64,000 nt of DNA from Littorina saxatilis (GCF_037325665.1 NC_090260.1:29645174-29709173); one strand, 5' to 3'; shown: positions 24,284-37,035, counted from the stretch's first letter. Notes: generated from the letters alone by a model not told the origin. Numbers and translations are program-made.

Positions 24284-24356
24284 GCCAGATATAGATTTGA
24301 ACTCGACTCAATCGCGTGTCAGGCAAACGCACTAACCGTTCGGCCGCGGTACCAGC
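24284..24356 (-). repeat. tRNA-like sequence (SINE head fragment)
   Basis: On the minus strand the A-box region 'ggccgaacggttagtgcg' and the B-box-like 'gagttcaaatc' are spaced as in a tRNA. It abuts the end of copy B and is degraded, so it is a SINE remnant and not a tRNA gene. Confidence 0.5.
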
Positions 24357-25014
24357 TTACTCAGAGTTGAAACTGTAATGCATTGAACAAGACGCTAGCA
24401 CGCTTTCGCCACAAAGCCAGGATGGTCGAGCATCGGTTGAAATCTTTCGCGAGCAATACCTGCTATTTATCCTGAATGCATAGGTGCTTAAATGACACCA
24501 TTGTGTGACCACGATGGACATAAACCTACAAACAAATATTTGGACAAGATGTATTTAGAATTGGCGGTTTGAATAACGTATGAAAAGTGACATGGACAGT
24601 TTTAGTGAAGTTACCTGACAGGTAGCGACTTTAGAGGAGGGGGATGGGTCCTCTAACTTAACAGCTCGGTGACACCCCGTTAAGGACTTACCGGTGTTTA
24701 ATAAATAACACTTAGCGGATTTATCGAGCGTAAGTGGTTTTACAAGCCAGTATATGAGTTGCAGCTTTTTCAATTCATGTTAACCAAAGATTTAAAAAAA
24801 ACTAATTCCTGTCTAAAATTAATGTTAAAAATCAATTTTGATATTCCTTACAATGTACTCTTTTGCACATGTTGAAAATAAACAAATGACAAAGAGTAAA
24901 AAAAAAAAACCCAGCCTCAAAGCCCTTTACCTTCCTTCCCTTTGCTTCGTTGCTGCCATAGAGGCATTTTCATGGGTCAAGTTATATGTGACGTAGGAAA
25001 ATATCCCTGTTAGC
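24357..25014. other. No gene seen
   Basis: Mixed AT-rich sequence upstream of the ankyrin gene. Confidence 0.5.
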
Positions 25015-25069
25015 TATAAAAGATCGTGGTTTTGGGTTCTCTCCAGACGTACGAGAAATTAAGATCCTG
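25015..25069 (+). promoter_or_regulatory. Possible TATA box and noncoding first exon for the ankyrin gene
   Basis: 'tataaaag' at 25015 lies about 50 bases before a donor-like 'cct/gtaagg' (25069). An intron from there to the acceptor 'tttatttcag' ending at 26060 would place the ankyrin ATG 14 bases into exon 2. This is inference from motifs only. Confidence 0.22.
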
Positions 25070-26060
25070 TAAGGGGCTGAAACCTGCGTCTCCCCTGTTT
25101 GCGATTCAGTGTCATCAAAACGTTAGTGGGAGTTTTGGCAACCAACCTGGCTTAAGTGTCTAAATGGTACACCAAACTTTCCACTTAGACTGAGTTGCAG
25201 TAATACTTTAGAGAACGGTTGTGGGAGGGTCCCAACCTTGTATCATTCCACCGAAGTATCCGTTGTAACACTAAACCGTCCTCCGGAGTTTTGGCAGCTA
25301 AACTGGCTTACTTACAGAAAGAGACTTTACAAAATGGTGTCAGACAGAGAGAAAAGCTGATAGTGAACCAATATACAGATATATTTTCTGCAAAGAACCT
25401 ATGCATTGTACTGACTTGATTTTATGGTTGTTTTATTCAATTCAATACAGGAACTTCACCTGAATCTTGTTGAGTTCATCAGTATTCTGTTTTTCTGTTC
25501 GTCTTGTTGTGTGATTGCAATCCCAACAAATGCCTTTCAGACACATACAACAGCTAAGACACAGGCACAGCTAGTTAGAGTTAATGTGAGACTAAGGCCG
25601 CTCAGCTTTACATATTAAAGGCCACAGCCTATAGTAACCAGCTTATCAAATGTTAACAAATCTATAGGTATCCAGTACTGCTTTAATGACTATAAAGTCT
25701 CAGGAAAAGAAGAATCAAGATAAAACAGGTAGTTTGAATTTATGATTTCTGAAGGTTTTTGTGCAGTTTTATACAATTATTCGTTAAACGCCATGCACAT
25801 AAAACTTGATTTTGTTTTATAGTTTATAGTTAATTTGAAAGTTTGTTATCAAGTTGGCCTTGCTAAATATTGTAACACAGTTTGAACATCAACTAAAAAC
25901 GATCATACCTGTTTCATTCCATTCAAAATGTCAATACCCTTCAAGGGTTTGTTTTTTGCTTTGTTGCTATTGTTTTAGACTGAGTATTTCTTCACAGAAT
26001 ACTTGTGGCAGTCGTGGTTATGGTACCATTCATCGTTATGGTACGGGTTATTTATTTCAG

Positions 26061-28567
26061 AAGGGAAGATTGTGATGACTCTACATGAAGCTTGCCGCGC
26101 AGGACTAGCGGAAAAGGTGTACGATCTGCTCCCCTTCCACACTGGCGTGATCAACGAGATGGACTCGACTGGTCAGACTCCGCTTCACATCGCTGCTGCT
26201 CGGGGTGATCTCGATATTGTTGACATGTTAATGATTAAGGGAGGGCGTGTTAATGTGGTGAATGCACTGAACCAGACGCCGTTGTTTGTGGCATGCAAAA
26301 ATAACCACATAGATGTTGCTTTATGTCTGTGTGAAAGGGGGGCGGATGTGAAAGCGTGTACACGTATGAAGAAGACGCCTCTTCATGAAGCAGTGGAAAA
26401 CAAAAATGAACGCTTAGTTGACTATTTAATTGAAAAAGGGGCAGATGTCAACAGTGTTGACAAGAAAGGCATGTCTCCCCTCAGTCTTGCATGCACAACT
26501 AGAAGCCTGAGTTTTGTGAAACTTTTGAAAGAGCATGGAGCAAATGTGAACCCACTTGACGTAGAAGATAAAGAAGGTGAGGGGGTTGCAGTTGCAGTTG
26601 CACCACTTGTTACAGCATCTCAGTTCGCCTGTAAAGATATTGTTGAATATCTATTACAAGAGGGTGCTGGTGTTGATGGCGTTGATGGTACAGGTGCCAC
26701 AGCCTTACACATTGCTACACAAAAGAACTATGAGAGTATTGTGGAATTGTTGCTGCATAAAAATGCTAATGTGAATAAGCCCACAATCTCAGGCAGTACA
26801 CCCCTTCATATTGCTTCACAAGGTGGCCATCTTTGTTTAGCAAAGAAATTGTTGAAACGCTATGCTGATGTTCACCAGGCTGACAGCCAAGGACGTACAC
26901 CTCTGTACTTTGCCTCATTGCACGGCCACATTGGCATTGTTAAGTTATTGTTGAATATGACGGACAATGTGAACAAAGCTACAGAGCAAGGATTAACATC
27001 TCTTTCTGCTGCGGCAGAGCATGGGTATACTGACATTGTCAAACTTCTTCTAGAAAGCGGTGCTGATGTTGACAAGGCGCCTCTGTTCTTTGCGTCATTT
27101 GAAGGCCACTTCCCTATTGTTGAATTGTTGCTGCAAAAGAACGCTAATGCGGCCAATGCTTCAATGCAAGGATTCTCACGCTCTGCTACTGCGGCAGAGT
27201 ATGATAATACTGATGGGGGGCTTCTTTTGAAACGCGTTGCTGATGTTGACAAGGCTGCCGATGATGGAACTACGCCTCTGTTCTGGGCGTCATTGAAAGG
27301 CCACTTCCGCATTGTTGAACTGTTGATACAGAATAAAGCCGATGTGAACAAAGCTACAGGCCAAGGATACACGCCTCTTTTTGTTGCGTCAAAGAATGGT
27401 CATACTGACATTGTCAGGCTTCTTCTAGAAAACGGTGCTGACGTTGATAAGGCTGTCCATGACGAAGTTACACCTCTGTACTTGGCGTCATTGAACGGCC
27501 ACTTCCAGATTGTTGAACTATTACTACAAAAAAACTCCAAAGGGAAAAAAGCTGAGATGCTATGCGCAGCCCTACATGCTGCGTCAGAGAATGGCCACAC
27601 TGAAATAGGCAGGCTTCTTCTGAAAAACGGTGCTCATGTTGATGCGCTCAACAAGGAAAACATCACACCTCTGTTCAATGCGTCACAACGTGGGAACGTT
27701 GATATTGTGAATCTTTTGCTAGAGTTCAAAGCTGATGTCGACCCCTCAAATGGGCGCATTTCACCTCTTATGATTGCATCACTAAATGGTCACCTCTTTA
27801 TCGTTGAAGTTCTTCTGAAACACGGTGCTGGTGTTCACACAGCGGACTATATGGGCCGGACAGCCATCAGCATGGCAGCATTAAATGGTCATAAAAACAT
27901 TGTTCAGTTGTTGCTCCGTAATGATGCACATGCGGATTCGGATTCGCTTAATAACACGTGCCCTACACCTCTTCAGTTTGCTTGTAGAAATGGACATGAA
28001 ATAGTGGTAGAACTCCTTCTGCAGTACAAGGTAGATGTAGACCGAGATTCAAGCAGCTGGCCAACCCCTCTGATATTGTGTCTACAAGAAGGGTATTCAA
28101 ACATAGCAAATATGTTGATACAACACAAAGCGGATGTTCACAAATCTGACCGGAATGGAAACACACCTCTGCTGGCAGCAGCACTGACGGGCTGTACAGA
28201 CATAGTCAAACTTTTTGTAGATCAGGGATGCGAAGTGGAAGTCGAAAACTCTTCAGGAGCTCGGCCTCTTCTTGCTGCCTGTGAAAAAGGCCACTTTGAC
28301 ATTGTGAAACTCTTTCTTGATCACGGGGCGAATGTGAACACGGAAAACAAAGATGGTCAAACGGCAGTATCGTGTGCTGAGGAGAACGGCCACTGTGAGA
28401 TATTGCAGTACCTTATCGCGAAGGGGGGTAAACGTCAGAAGGATGTCCAAGAGACAAAAGAACAAGCCTTTGAAAACAACAGGCCGAGAATTGACGGAAA
28501 GTCGATAATGTACGACAGCGTTTTCCCTTTCCCCACAAATGTATTAACAGTATCAAAGCCCTGGTAG
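26061..28567 (+). CDS. Ankyrin-repeat protein, about 24 repeats
   Basis: The exon opens after a strong acceptor (tttatttcag, 26059-26060); the most natural start is ATG 26075 (MTLHEACRAG), giving 830 residues to the TAG at 28565. The whole length is 33-residue ankyrin repeats with the TPLHIAA...GH.DIV.LLL..GADVN pattern. A lysine-rich ~55-residue tail has no domain I recognise. Two central repeats are damaged: at about residue 360 the junction VDK/APLFF lacks the usual turn, and the next repeat reads SRSATAAEYDNTDGGLLL. Neighbouring repeats form 66-residue pairs that resemble each other, a sign of recent duplication. There is no membrane segment, death domain or SOCS box. An adaptor or scaffold is likely; the partner is unknown. 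The frame also runs open 24 codons upstream through the acceptor, which I treat as intronic. Confidence 0.88.
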
Positions 28568-29152
28568 GAGACAACAGTTAGAAGGTGGAGCCCCGTTTGA
28601 CGGAGTACCTGATGGTGTCCCGAATATAATACATGTTGCACCTCAAACGAATTATCCGGTGATAGGGCAAGTCGCCTATTGAGATAGAAGTGCTATCTGG
28701 AGATGTTCCCGATAAAATCAATTCTATCATTGAAAGGAACACAGAACACTTTTTCGTAAGGTCTTTTCACTCACTGTCTGCACTATGGTGATTGTTTTTG
28801 TATTTGATATGTTCGGATCACTCCGGCATTTTGCTGTATGGTATAAGTCAGTCTTTTACCGCAAACAATGTAGACTAGGCGATATGCACTTTGTTTTCAA
28901 GTAATGTTCACGTTTTACATTGTAGTGGCATCCTCTAGGCCTGTGGATGACTATTTGTTAGATCTATTTAGAAATTATCCTGTGTTGTTGGTCCTACCTG
29001 GCAAAAGTCCCTCTATTGTATGACACTTGACTGTGATGGCAGTGGTGTCATGTGGCAGTGTTTTTACTTACAGATAGTCCTTTTGTTTCTTATTCTACAA
29101 ATGGAGATGGACTCATTGTTCTCAAAACTTGAATGTCTGAGTTTTGTTGATG
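28568..29152. other. 3' flank of the ankyrin gene
   Basis: No further coding sequence. The nearest AATAAA (29325-29330) lies inside the following mobile element, so the true poly(A) site is unclear. Confidence 0.4.
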
Positions 29153-29951
29153 TACCGTAAACAACCTTGTAAACGCCAAACCCCGTATGCAAAATGTTTG
29201 CCCAAATGTTGAGGGTGGGCGTTTACTAGGTACAGTACCCTGTTTATAAGTTCCTCGTCAGAAAGAACGAAATTCGGTCGCATGGTTTGAACATGTTAAT
29301 ATGACTCGTTTCTGTGGGGGGATAAATAAAACCCATCCTCTATGGGGGTTTTCATTTGAAAACAACCGTGTCCGTGTGTTTGCGATTGCCTCCACAGAAT
29401 GAAACCTTTAAAAAGAATCATGAAATGAGTCAGTTTTATTATGGTTTATAACAAATGCCAATAACTCAAAATAACATTGAAAAAGGCTGACTCAGTGACT
29501 GCTAGAACCAGCGTTAGTGAATGCACAACATAATTGCCATACCTGTAATCAGTTATTTTATACTGATCAAGGCCATCCAGCAAACAACAACAACAACAAA
29601 AGGTTTGTTTTTTGTGTAGGAGAGATAACCTCTTGCAAAACTCAGCGTAATCAAACACTGATCTGTTCAGTCACACAGCCGATCCCCTGAACCTTAGAGC
29701 CTCCAATGTTGTTATCCGCTTTTTGGCACTGCTTTCCAGCTGGGACCAAGAGTACGAACTCAACGATATAATTTGAGTACAGCCTCTTGTCATTATTCAC
29801 GTGGATGAATTGTCTCTACGAATGAAAAACTTAACAAAAAAAGCAATTACAACAATGTTTCAGGAAGAACTTTTTACCGGACACCATTGATCCAAACGTA
29901 GGGAGAGGGCGTTTACTCGATACCGGATGTTTACAAGGTAGTTCACGGTAT
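29153..29951. mobile_element. ~800-bp non-autonomous TIR element
   Basis: 'accgtaaacaaccttgtaaac' (29156) returns inverted as gtttacaaggtagttcacggt (ending about 29949). A second internal inverted pair is the 'gggcgtttact' word. The flanks fit a TA target. There is no transposase. Confidence 0.55.
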
Positions 29952-30086
29952 ATACAATAAGATGACGTTAAATTCCAGGAAGCAGGACTTCTTGGGAACA
30001 AGTTAGTTAGTTAGTTAACTGTTGCTTAATGGGTCCAGCGGACAATTTAGGCCAAATCAGGACCCCGTTCTTGGGAACAAGCATAG

Positions 30087-30487
30087 CGGAAGTTTGTTTG
30101 TTTGTTTGTTCGTTCATGGGCTGAAACTCCCACGGCTTTTACGTGTATAACCGTTTTTACCCCGCCATTTAGGCAGCCATACGCCGCTTTCGGAGGAAGC
30201 ATGCTGGGTATTTTCGTGTTTCTACAACCCACCGAACTCTGACATGGATTACAGGATCTTTTTCGTGCGCACTTGGTCTTGTGCTTGCGTGTACACACGG
30301 GGGTGTTCGGACACCGAGGAGAGTCTGCACACTTCTTCTTCTTCTTCTTCAGCGTTCCAGGATTAGTCTGCACACAAAGTTGACTCTGAGAAATAAATCT
30401 CTCGCCGAACGTGGGGACGGACTCACGCTGACAGCGGCCAACTGGATACAAATCCAGCGCGCTACCGACTGAGCTACATCCCCGCCC
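30087..30487 (-). repeat. tRNA-headed SINE, minus orientation
   Basis: The tRNA head on the minus strand is 'atgtagctcagtcggtagcg' at the right end (30455-30480), followed by the 'gtcaactttgtgtgcagactc' body. The tail is (CAAA)n at 30087-30110. A CTT run at 30333-30350 interrupts the body. Confidence 0.8.
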
Positions 30488-30505
30488 ACATAGGGGAAGT
30501 AATCA

Positions 30506-30889
30506 GGGGCGGACCTATGGGGGGTTCCTGGGTGCCCGGAACCCCCCCCCCCCCCCATGCATCCGTTTTTTGTTTTTTGGGGGGTTTTTTAGTAAAAAAA
30601 TAAAGCGCTTGTGCTTTCCTTCCTTCCAAATGCAACATGCTTGAAACTGACGAGAAACATACGTGCACATATTTGTACACGCATATTTACTGAATAGATA
30701 CCTTGTTATCTTCCAGGAGAGGCCTCCGATTGACCTAAACAAATAAAATTCCTTCAGCATATGGGGGGCTTCGCCCCCCAGACCCCCCACCAGGGCTTTG
30801 CCCCTGGACCCCACCGGGGCCTGAGCGGCTCCTGGACCCCTGCTCCAATTTGGACCCCCCCTTATCCACAACTAGGTCCGCCCCTGGTA
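30506..30889. mobile_element. hAT-like MITE
   Basis: The ends are CAGGGGCGGACCTA and TAGGTCCGCCCCTG, with gtaat directly repeated on both sides. The interior has the C/G-rich hairpin words 'ggggggcttcgccccccaga' and 'gggctttgcccctgga' that I associate with hAT-derived repeats. A full 8-bp hAT target duplication is not visible. Confidence 0.65.
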
Positions 30890-30904
30890 ATAGTAATAGA
30901 CATT

Positions 30905-31624
30905 TAACAGTCTTGGGAGACTTTGCTCTCCCTTGATGGATCTACTGCAGCGTTGTGTGTGGCTGAACAGGCCGATACGGGTGTGGCATTCCCTCCTGCC
31001 CCAAGCACAGTTAAATTGTGGTGTTCGCCTCTCTGTCTGGCTTTCGGGGTTTTCTCATTGGTCTTTTTTGTCTCGGACTGCTGTGTGAGTGTCTCTTCGA
31101 ACTTGGATAGGCCTTTCTGTGCTTTCTTCTCCAGCTTTCTCCATGACGGTGTTGTTAGTAACTTTGCCGTGCCAGGTGATGTTCAGGATGTGTCAGAGGA
31201 TATATGGAAGGAGTTGAGCTTTTGCTCCTGTCGATTACCTGTCTTGTCCATGACTTACTTACGTACAGACAGAAGGTTGCTCAAGACGCAGGCTCTATAA
31301 ACCTGAATATTGGTGGGCTCCGTAAGTTTGCTTTTGGTCCATGCTCTTTGTTAGGCTGGACATGACCATAGCTGCCTTGACGGTACGTTTTTTCAGTTCG
31401 GTGTCAAGTGCAAGCAAGTCTGATCGTCGAACCCACGTGTTGTCTTTGGACTGATAGGGCGACAAAAATATTGACAAGCTTTGATGGAGATGTCCTGAGC
31501 TCTTAAAGGGGTGGGTGGTGGCTGTTGCGTCGTCTGCGAAGAAAAAATTTGGCAGGCATTTCAAATGAACCGTTGACTTTGCGCCCGGGTTGTTTCGACG
31601 TCGTACAAAGAAAATGGACTTCAA
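30905..31624 (-). pseudogene. Decayed LINE fragment (RT tail and terminal zinc-finger-like motif)
   Basis: On the minus strand 31624-31295 contains FFFADDATATTH, matching the catalytic (Y/F)ADD of reverse transcriptase. Further on, another frame reads WRKLEKKAQKG and then NCAWGRRECHTRIGLFSHTQ, the C-terminal CHTRIGL.SH motif usual in one group of animal LINEs. The frames are broken several times and much of the RT is missing. Confidence 0.65.
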
Positions 31625-31689
31625 GGCATATTGCCTGGGTAGTTGGATAAAATAGAATAAGACAGAGTATTACTTATGCAGAAATCCAG

Positions 31690-31811
31690 AATCCCCCCCC
31701 CCCCCCCTCATAACATCACCATCCCCCTCCCACTCCACCACCCAACACCCCACCCCAAACATCCCACACCACCTACCCCCCACTCCCACCCAAACCCTAC
31801 CCCCACCCCCA
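31690..31811. repeat. C-rich simple-sequence tract
   Basis: 122 bases almost without G on this strand (CCCCACC-type), opening with a run of about 17 C. Confidence 0.85.
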
Positions 31812-31890
31812 GGTCGTGGCCTTGAACTGCTTGTTTGCTTCTGGCTCCGGATTTTTCCTTATGAATGTATTTTACCATATTGACAAACGT

Positions 31891-32773
31891 ATCTTTTTAT
31901 ATTTAGTCAAGTTTTGACTAAATATTTTAACACCGAGGTGGAATCGAAACGAGGGTCGTGGTGTATGTGCGTGCGTGTGTGTGTGTGTGTGCGTGTGTGT
32001 GTGTGTGTAGAGCGATTCAGACTAAACTACTGGACCGATCTTTATGAAATTTGACATGAGAGTTCCTGGGTATGAAATCCCCGAACGTTATTTTCATTTT
32101 TTTGATAAATGTCTTTGATGACGTCATATCCGGCTTTTCGTGAAAGTTGAGGCGGCACTATCACGCCCTCATTTTTCAACCAAATTGGTTGAAATTTTGG
32201 TCAAGTACTCTTCAACGAAGCCCGGGGTTCGGTATTGCATTTCAGCTTGGTGGCTTAAACATTAATCAATGACTTTGGTCATTAAAAATCTGAAAATTGT
32301 AAAAAAAAATAAAAATTTATAAAACGATCCAAATTTACGTTTATCTTATTCTCCATCATTTGCTGATTCCAAAAACATATAAATATGCTATATTCGGATT
32401 AAAAACAAGCTCTGAAAATTAAATATATAAAAATTATTATCAAAATTTTTTTTTCGAAATCAATTTAAAAACACTTTCATCTTATTCCTTGTCGGTTCCC
32501 GATTCCAAAAATATATAGATATGATATGTTTGGATTAAAAACACGCTCAGAAAGTTAAAACGAAGAGAGGTACAGAAAAGCGTGCTATCCTTCTCAGCGC
32601 AACGAATACCCCGCTCTTCTTGTCAATTCCACGTGCACTGCCTTTGCCACGGGCGGTGGAGTGACGATGCTACGAGTATACGGTCTTGCTGCGTTGCGTT
32701 GCGTTTAGTTTCATTCTGTGAGTTCGACAGCTACTTGACTAAATATTGTATTTTCGCCTTACGCGACTTGTTA
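31891..32773 (-). repeat. ~870-bp dispersed repeat, copy C (minus)
   Basis: Full length, inverted relative to copy A: it starts 'tatatttagtcaagttttga' and ends 'cgccttacgcgacttgtta'. Confidence 0.85.
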
Positions 32774-33185
32774 TATTTGTTCTGATTTGATGACTATGCA
32801 TTGTTTTAGCAAAGGTGTCAATCCCTTGTTAATATTTTCTGAGTTTGATTGTAACAAGTTTGCAGATTTACAGAGATAGCTTAAATCCTGTTACTTAGTG
32901 ATATATTCTGGAAGGATGTTCGAAGCATGATTATTAATCTACTTGCTTTCGGTATGTTTAGTGCAATGCACTTTTAGATGAATTTTCAGGTTGGTGGTGT
33001 TGTCCTTTGACATTTAAAGCTTTCCATGAGGATTCAAAGTTTCGTATTTTTGTGTGTGTTGTGTTCTATTGGTTACATTCTTTATATGACTGACTGAGGA
33101 TTTTTTGTTTCTTTGATGCTTAAAATCGTGATTTCGGATGCAAAAGTCAGCTTGCATATTCACACAAAATAGATGCTGAAGTTTT
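32774..33185. other. No gene seen
   Basis: Probably LINE-related or neutral sequence upstream of the next LINE fragment. Confidence 0.4.
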
Positions 33186-34105
33186 CTGTATTGATTCATT
33201 GCTGTTACTACTGGTATGTGCTATGATGCATATTGTACAAAGATTATCTGTGCTTAATAATAATACAATTTTGGATGTGTTTTTGAAGTTATTTGATTTC
33301 CAAGTACAACCAATTGTACAGTTTGGTGCTGAGCTATGGGTACTGGATAAGGCTGCTTTGCGATGTGAAAAAGTGCATTTATTTGCATTGAAGAAGTTCT
33401 TAGGAGTTCGAATGCGAACACCCAATGATCTTGTATAATTATGGTGAAATAAACACATATCCAATATATTTGAATTCTATTTTAAGATGCGTTAGTTACT
33501 GATTGAAATTGTCAAAGATGGATGCGCACATACTGCCTGATAAAGCATATCAAATGTTGTATAAAATGGATGAGAGTGGTAAAAAGAACTGGGCCTCAAG
33601 TGTCCGTTGTGAACTGTTTCAATACGGTTTTGGTTTTGTGTGGTTGAACCAGATGGAAAACATGTTGTGCCAGTTTTTAGGGAAAGGTTGGTTGATTGTA
33701 GATGGCAAGAGTGGGATTATCATGTACAAAATAGTGAAAGATTTGTTGTTTATCGGACCTTTTGTACTGTACATATAATTAAACCCTACTTTTTGTTGAA
33801 TATGGATAGGCATTTAGAATGCATTATGACTAAGTTTAGACTGGGTATTTCAGAAAATGCTGTTCATGCTTACCGATGTAAAAGACATAATGCCGATGAT
33901 GTGATGTGTACGCTTTGTGTTGCCCATATTTGAACAATTTAAGAGAACAATTTATTCCATTTAAATATTATCAAAAAACTCAAGCCTTTTTCGACTAAGT
34001 TTGCTCTTAGCCTCATCTCAAGAAACTAATGTCAGAAATGTGTCATTGTATTTGTATAAAGCATGTAAGTTAAGAGAAGTTGTAACCTCTCAGTTAAGTG
34101 CCGTA
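33186..34105 (+). pseudogene. LINE C-terminal fragment, several frame breaks
   Basis: It reads LLLVCAMMHIVQRLSV, QPIVQFGAELWVLDKAALRC, HLFALKKFLGVRMRTPNDLV, then KKNWASSVRCELFQYGFGFV, and after further breaks VFRERLVDCRWQEWDYHVQ, VYRTFCTVH and FRLGISENAVHAYRCKRH...CTLC. This is the thumb and zinc-knuckle tail of a molluscan CR1/Jockey-type LINE. No EN or RT core is present in the window. It differs from the LINEs at 14.3, 21.2 and 30.9 kb. Confidence 0.75.
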
Positions 34106-34256
34106 TAATGGGGGTTTTGTGTGTGTTTTTTAGTATTCATTATTGTACGAATTTAAATTTTCTTTCTTTTGCACCTGTTCAGTGCAACCATATGCAATGT
34201 TAGATTTGTTGTTCACACCCCTTCATCAGGGGCAATGGCTTTATGATTAAAGCATC

Positions 34257-34259
34257 TGC

Positions 34260-34339
<80 letters not shown>

Positions 34340-34455
34340 TAGTAGTCGTTCTTACTCTCTCTCTTTCTCTGTCTCTTTCTCTCTCTTTCTCTCGCTCTCT
34401 CCAGCTCTCGCTCTCTCGTTCTCTCTCTCACACTCTCTCCATCGCTCTCTCTCTC
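34257..34455. repeat. (CT)n microsatellite with a duplicated 'aactagtagtcgttc' spacer
   Basis: CT tract interrupted twice by the same 15-mer (about 34337 and 34459), so tract and spacer were duplicated together. Confidence 0.9.
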
Positions 34456-34474
34456 TCAACTAGTAGTCGTTCCT

Positions 34475-35837
34475 ACTATTGTTTTTGTTTTTCGAGCATC
34501 ATTTCGCAAAAGTGTGTGCAGCAATAATAACGCACTGTTTGTTTTGTTTGACTTAGTTACATAATCTCATCCATTTGTGTGTTGTTTAACCGGTCTCGAA
34601 TAGCATTGCCTGCTGAAGAGACGATAAACAATAACTGTGTTGTTTAACACTAATACGTAGCGTTTTTGTTATGAACGTGACAATTGTCCATTTTAGCCAT
34701 ATTTACAGAACGCATACAAGTGGTTTTATTATGTTGATAGATGTTTGCAAGCATAAGTATGTACACACTTTCACTGTACCATAGAAAAAACCACGACAAA
34801 GCCTTTCAAATGGACTATATTTTAAAAGACATGCTGTGTGTATTCTTTTATTCTTGCATTAATTTCATTATAATTTAAGTGCAATGTAAAGTTATGGTTT
34901 GGACATTAATAATTCAAGTTGATATGCCTGCATTTGCTTTGTACTCAGGTTTATTTGTGCCTGGAACTGCTGGACGTAATCCATATAACCCCTTATTAGT
35001 ATCTATATTTGGCATTACTACTGCTTTAATTTAAATGCATGTAACCTATGAATGTGGTTCGAGTCTTAAAACATTAAGGCGACCGATCTACTAAAATCAA
35101 TGCGCAGTTTAATTTACATTCCAAGAAATGCATTTCTAATATAAATGTATGGCATGTAATTCTTATTCATTATACGACATCTTTACACTGTAATCGCGCT
35201 GAGTGGTTGGTAAGCAAGTATTGTCCAAGAGGAAAAAAGAATGCACCCAGCAGAAAGCAACCGTTTTCTTGAGGGGACTGGTCAAACTGGTCATATCAAC
35301 TTTTTTAAATAGTTTAGGCGGTTCTGTGGCAATCACATGTTTCAATCACATTGATTAAAATGTTGATGAAACATCCTTTGACTTACTAGGGATTATGGGC
35401 TTACATTTCAATTCTGAAGCTTAAAACGTCTGCTCATTAACTGATTCATAAAGAACCAATTTGATAACTGATTTAAACATGATTGCATTGGATTCCTTAT
35501 CTCCTGAATCCACAATTATACAGACATGAATAAAAGCTTCAAAAAAATCAGGTAAATCCGTTTTATGCAAATTAGGTTTATTTGGCTCATTTTACCAAGA
35601 TGATGTGTCATCGCTTTTTTGGCTGCAGATTTCAGCAAGCCTATGTGTACAGGACTTGGTGGAGTAAATTCAGTATCATTTTGCAACAGATTGATGAAAT
35701 GTATTGATGTCACTTTATATGAATGGCTTTCTTTGGCTCCATTTTGTTCACATGGGATTTTGGAAAATTGCTTTTTTCATGTATGTCAAAGTATAACTTT
35801 CCCCGTTTTAAAGGGCACACACATTAGGAATGTTATC
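34475..35837. other. No gene seen
   Basis: AT-rich, with only short chance reading frames. Confidence 0.5.
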
Positions 35838-36480
35838 ACCCCCCGCGGGTTAGGGGGAGTCCCATATTGGTTGAGACTAGAAAGAATTTACCCGATGCTA
35901 ACCAGCATGTCGTAAGAGGCGACTAACGGTTCTGTTTCTTCTCTTCTTTTGTCTTACTTCTGCCTTACCAGTCCTTTCACCTACATTTCCTTCAAAGAAA
36001 ACTCTCCCTACTATTCCCTGCAGTTTTCCAATTCTTTTCTTGTTGTCTTATTTCTACCTGACTGGATCCATCACCTTTATTTCACTTACCAAAAGTCTTC
36101 TTTTCCACATCCTTATTTCTCTGCACCCCGCATGTCGTATGAGGCGACTAACGGATTCTGTTTATCCTTTAACCCTTGTGAAGTGGTTCTTGTATAGAGT
36201 ATAGTCAATGTTTGTAAAGATTTTAGTCAAGCAGTATGTAAGAAATGTTTAGTTCTTTGTACTGGAAACTTGCATTCTCCCAGTGAGGTCATATATTGTA
36301 CTACGTTGCAAGCCCCTGGAGCAATTTTTTGATTAGTGCTTTTGTGAACAAGAAACACTTAACAAGTGGCTCTATCCCATCTCCCCCCTTTCCCCTATCC
36401 CATCTCCCTCCTTTCCCTCGTCGCGATATAACCTTCGTGGTTGAAAACGACGTTAAACACCAAATAAAGAAAGAAAGAAA
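35838..36480 (+). repeat. SINE-like repeat with 'gacgttaaacacc' tail
   Basis: It begins near 'cccccgcgggttagggggag', contains 'gcatgtcgtaagaggcgact' twice (about 35908 and 36131) and ends 'aaaacgacgttaaacaccaa' plus (GAAA)n. The conserved tail and A-rich end indicate a LINE-mobilised element. Confidence 0.65.
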
Positions 36481-36587
36481 AGGAATGTTATCCTAGGTCC
36501 GTTGCAAGTGATCTTCGTTTCATTTAATGACATCTGTATGGTTAAACAACATGCTCCACATGGAGAAATGTTGACTGCCTTTTATCC

Positions 36588-37035
36588 TTCACCGGACCAT
36601 GCTTTGGGCTACCCAGTCCGGGTGATGTCGGTCGTGTACGACCCATACTTTTTAAAGAAGGATTCAACGAAGGAAGTATATGGGTCGCACACGGTCCACG
36701 ACATCTGAATAGGGATAAACTCTGTACCGCCTCTTTGCAGAGTATGGGTAGTACACGACCCACACCAACCGAATAAGGATTAACACTGTAAAATGTCTTC
36801 TTTAATTTTGTATGGGTCGTCCACGACCCACAAAATCCAACTGTGTAGTTCAAATGACGTCATTGTTTATTTGTTTGTTTACAAAGATAATATTTTACAA
36901 ATTAGTGGATAGGAAGGTTCTATGGTGTTTGAGGATTACATGAAGTCTCAATCAAAAAACTCCCAATAGTTTTAGAGATACAGACGCTTTTGTGAGCCCT
37001 GGGTCATCCACGACCCAGGAAGGACGGTGAAGTTT
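36588..37035. mobile_element. ~450-bp element with five copies of a 17-bp palindrome
   Basis: 'gggtcgtccacgaccca' or a close variant occurs at about 36630, 36683, 36746, 36821 and 37001. The outer ends are inverted (cttcaccgg / acggtgaag). There is no coding frame. It is probably a non-autonomous DNA transposon; the family is not certain. Confidence 0.5.

Noticed and set aside
30923-31300. 125-codon plus-strand frame
   Set aside because: It is antisense to a decayed LINE whose CHTRIGLFSH motif reads on the minus strand.
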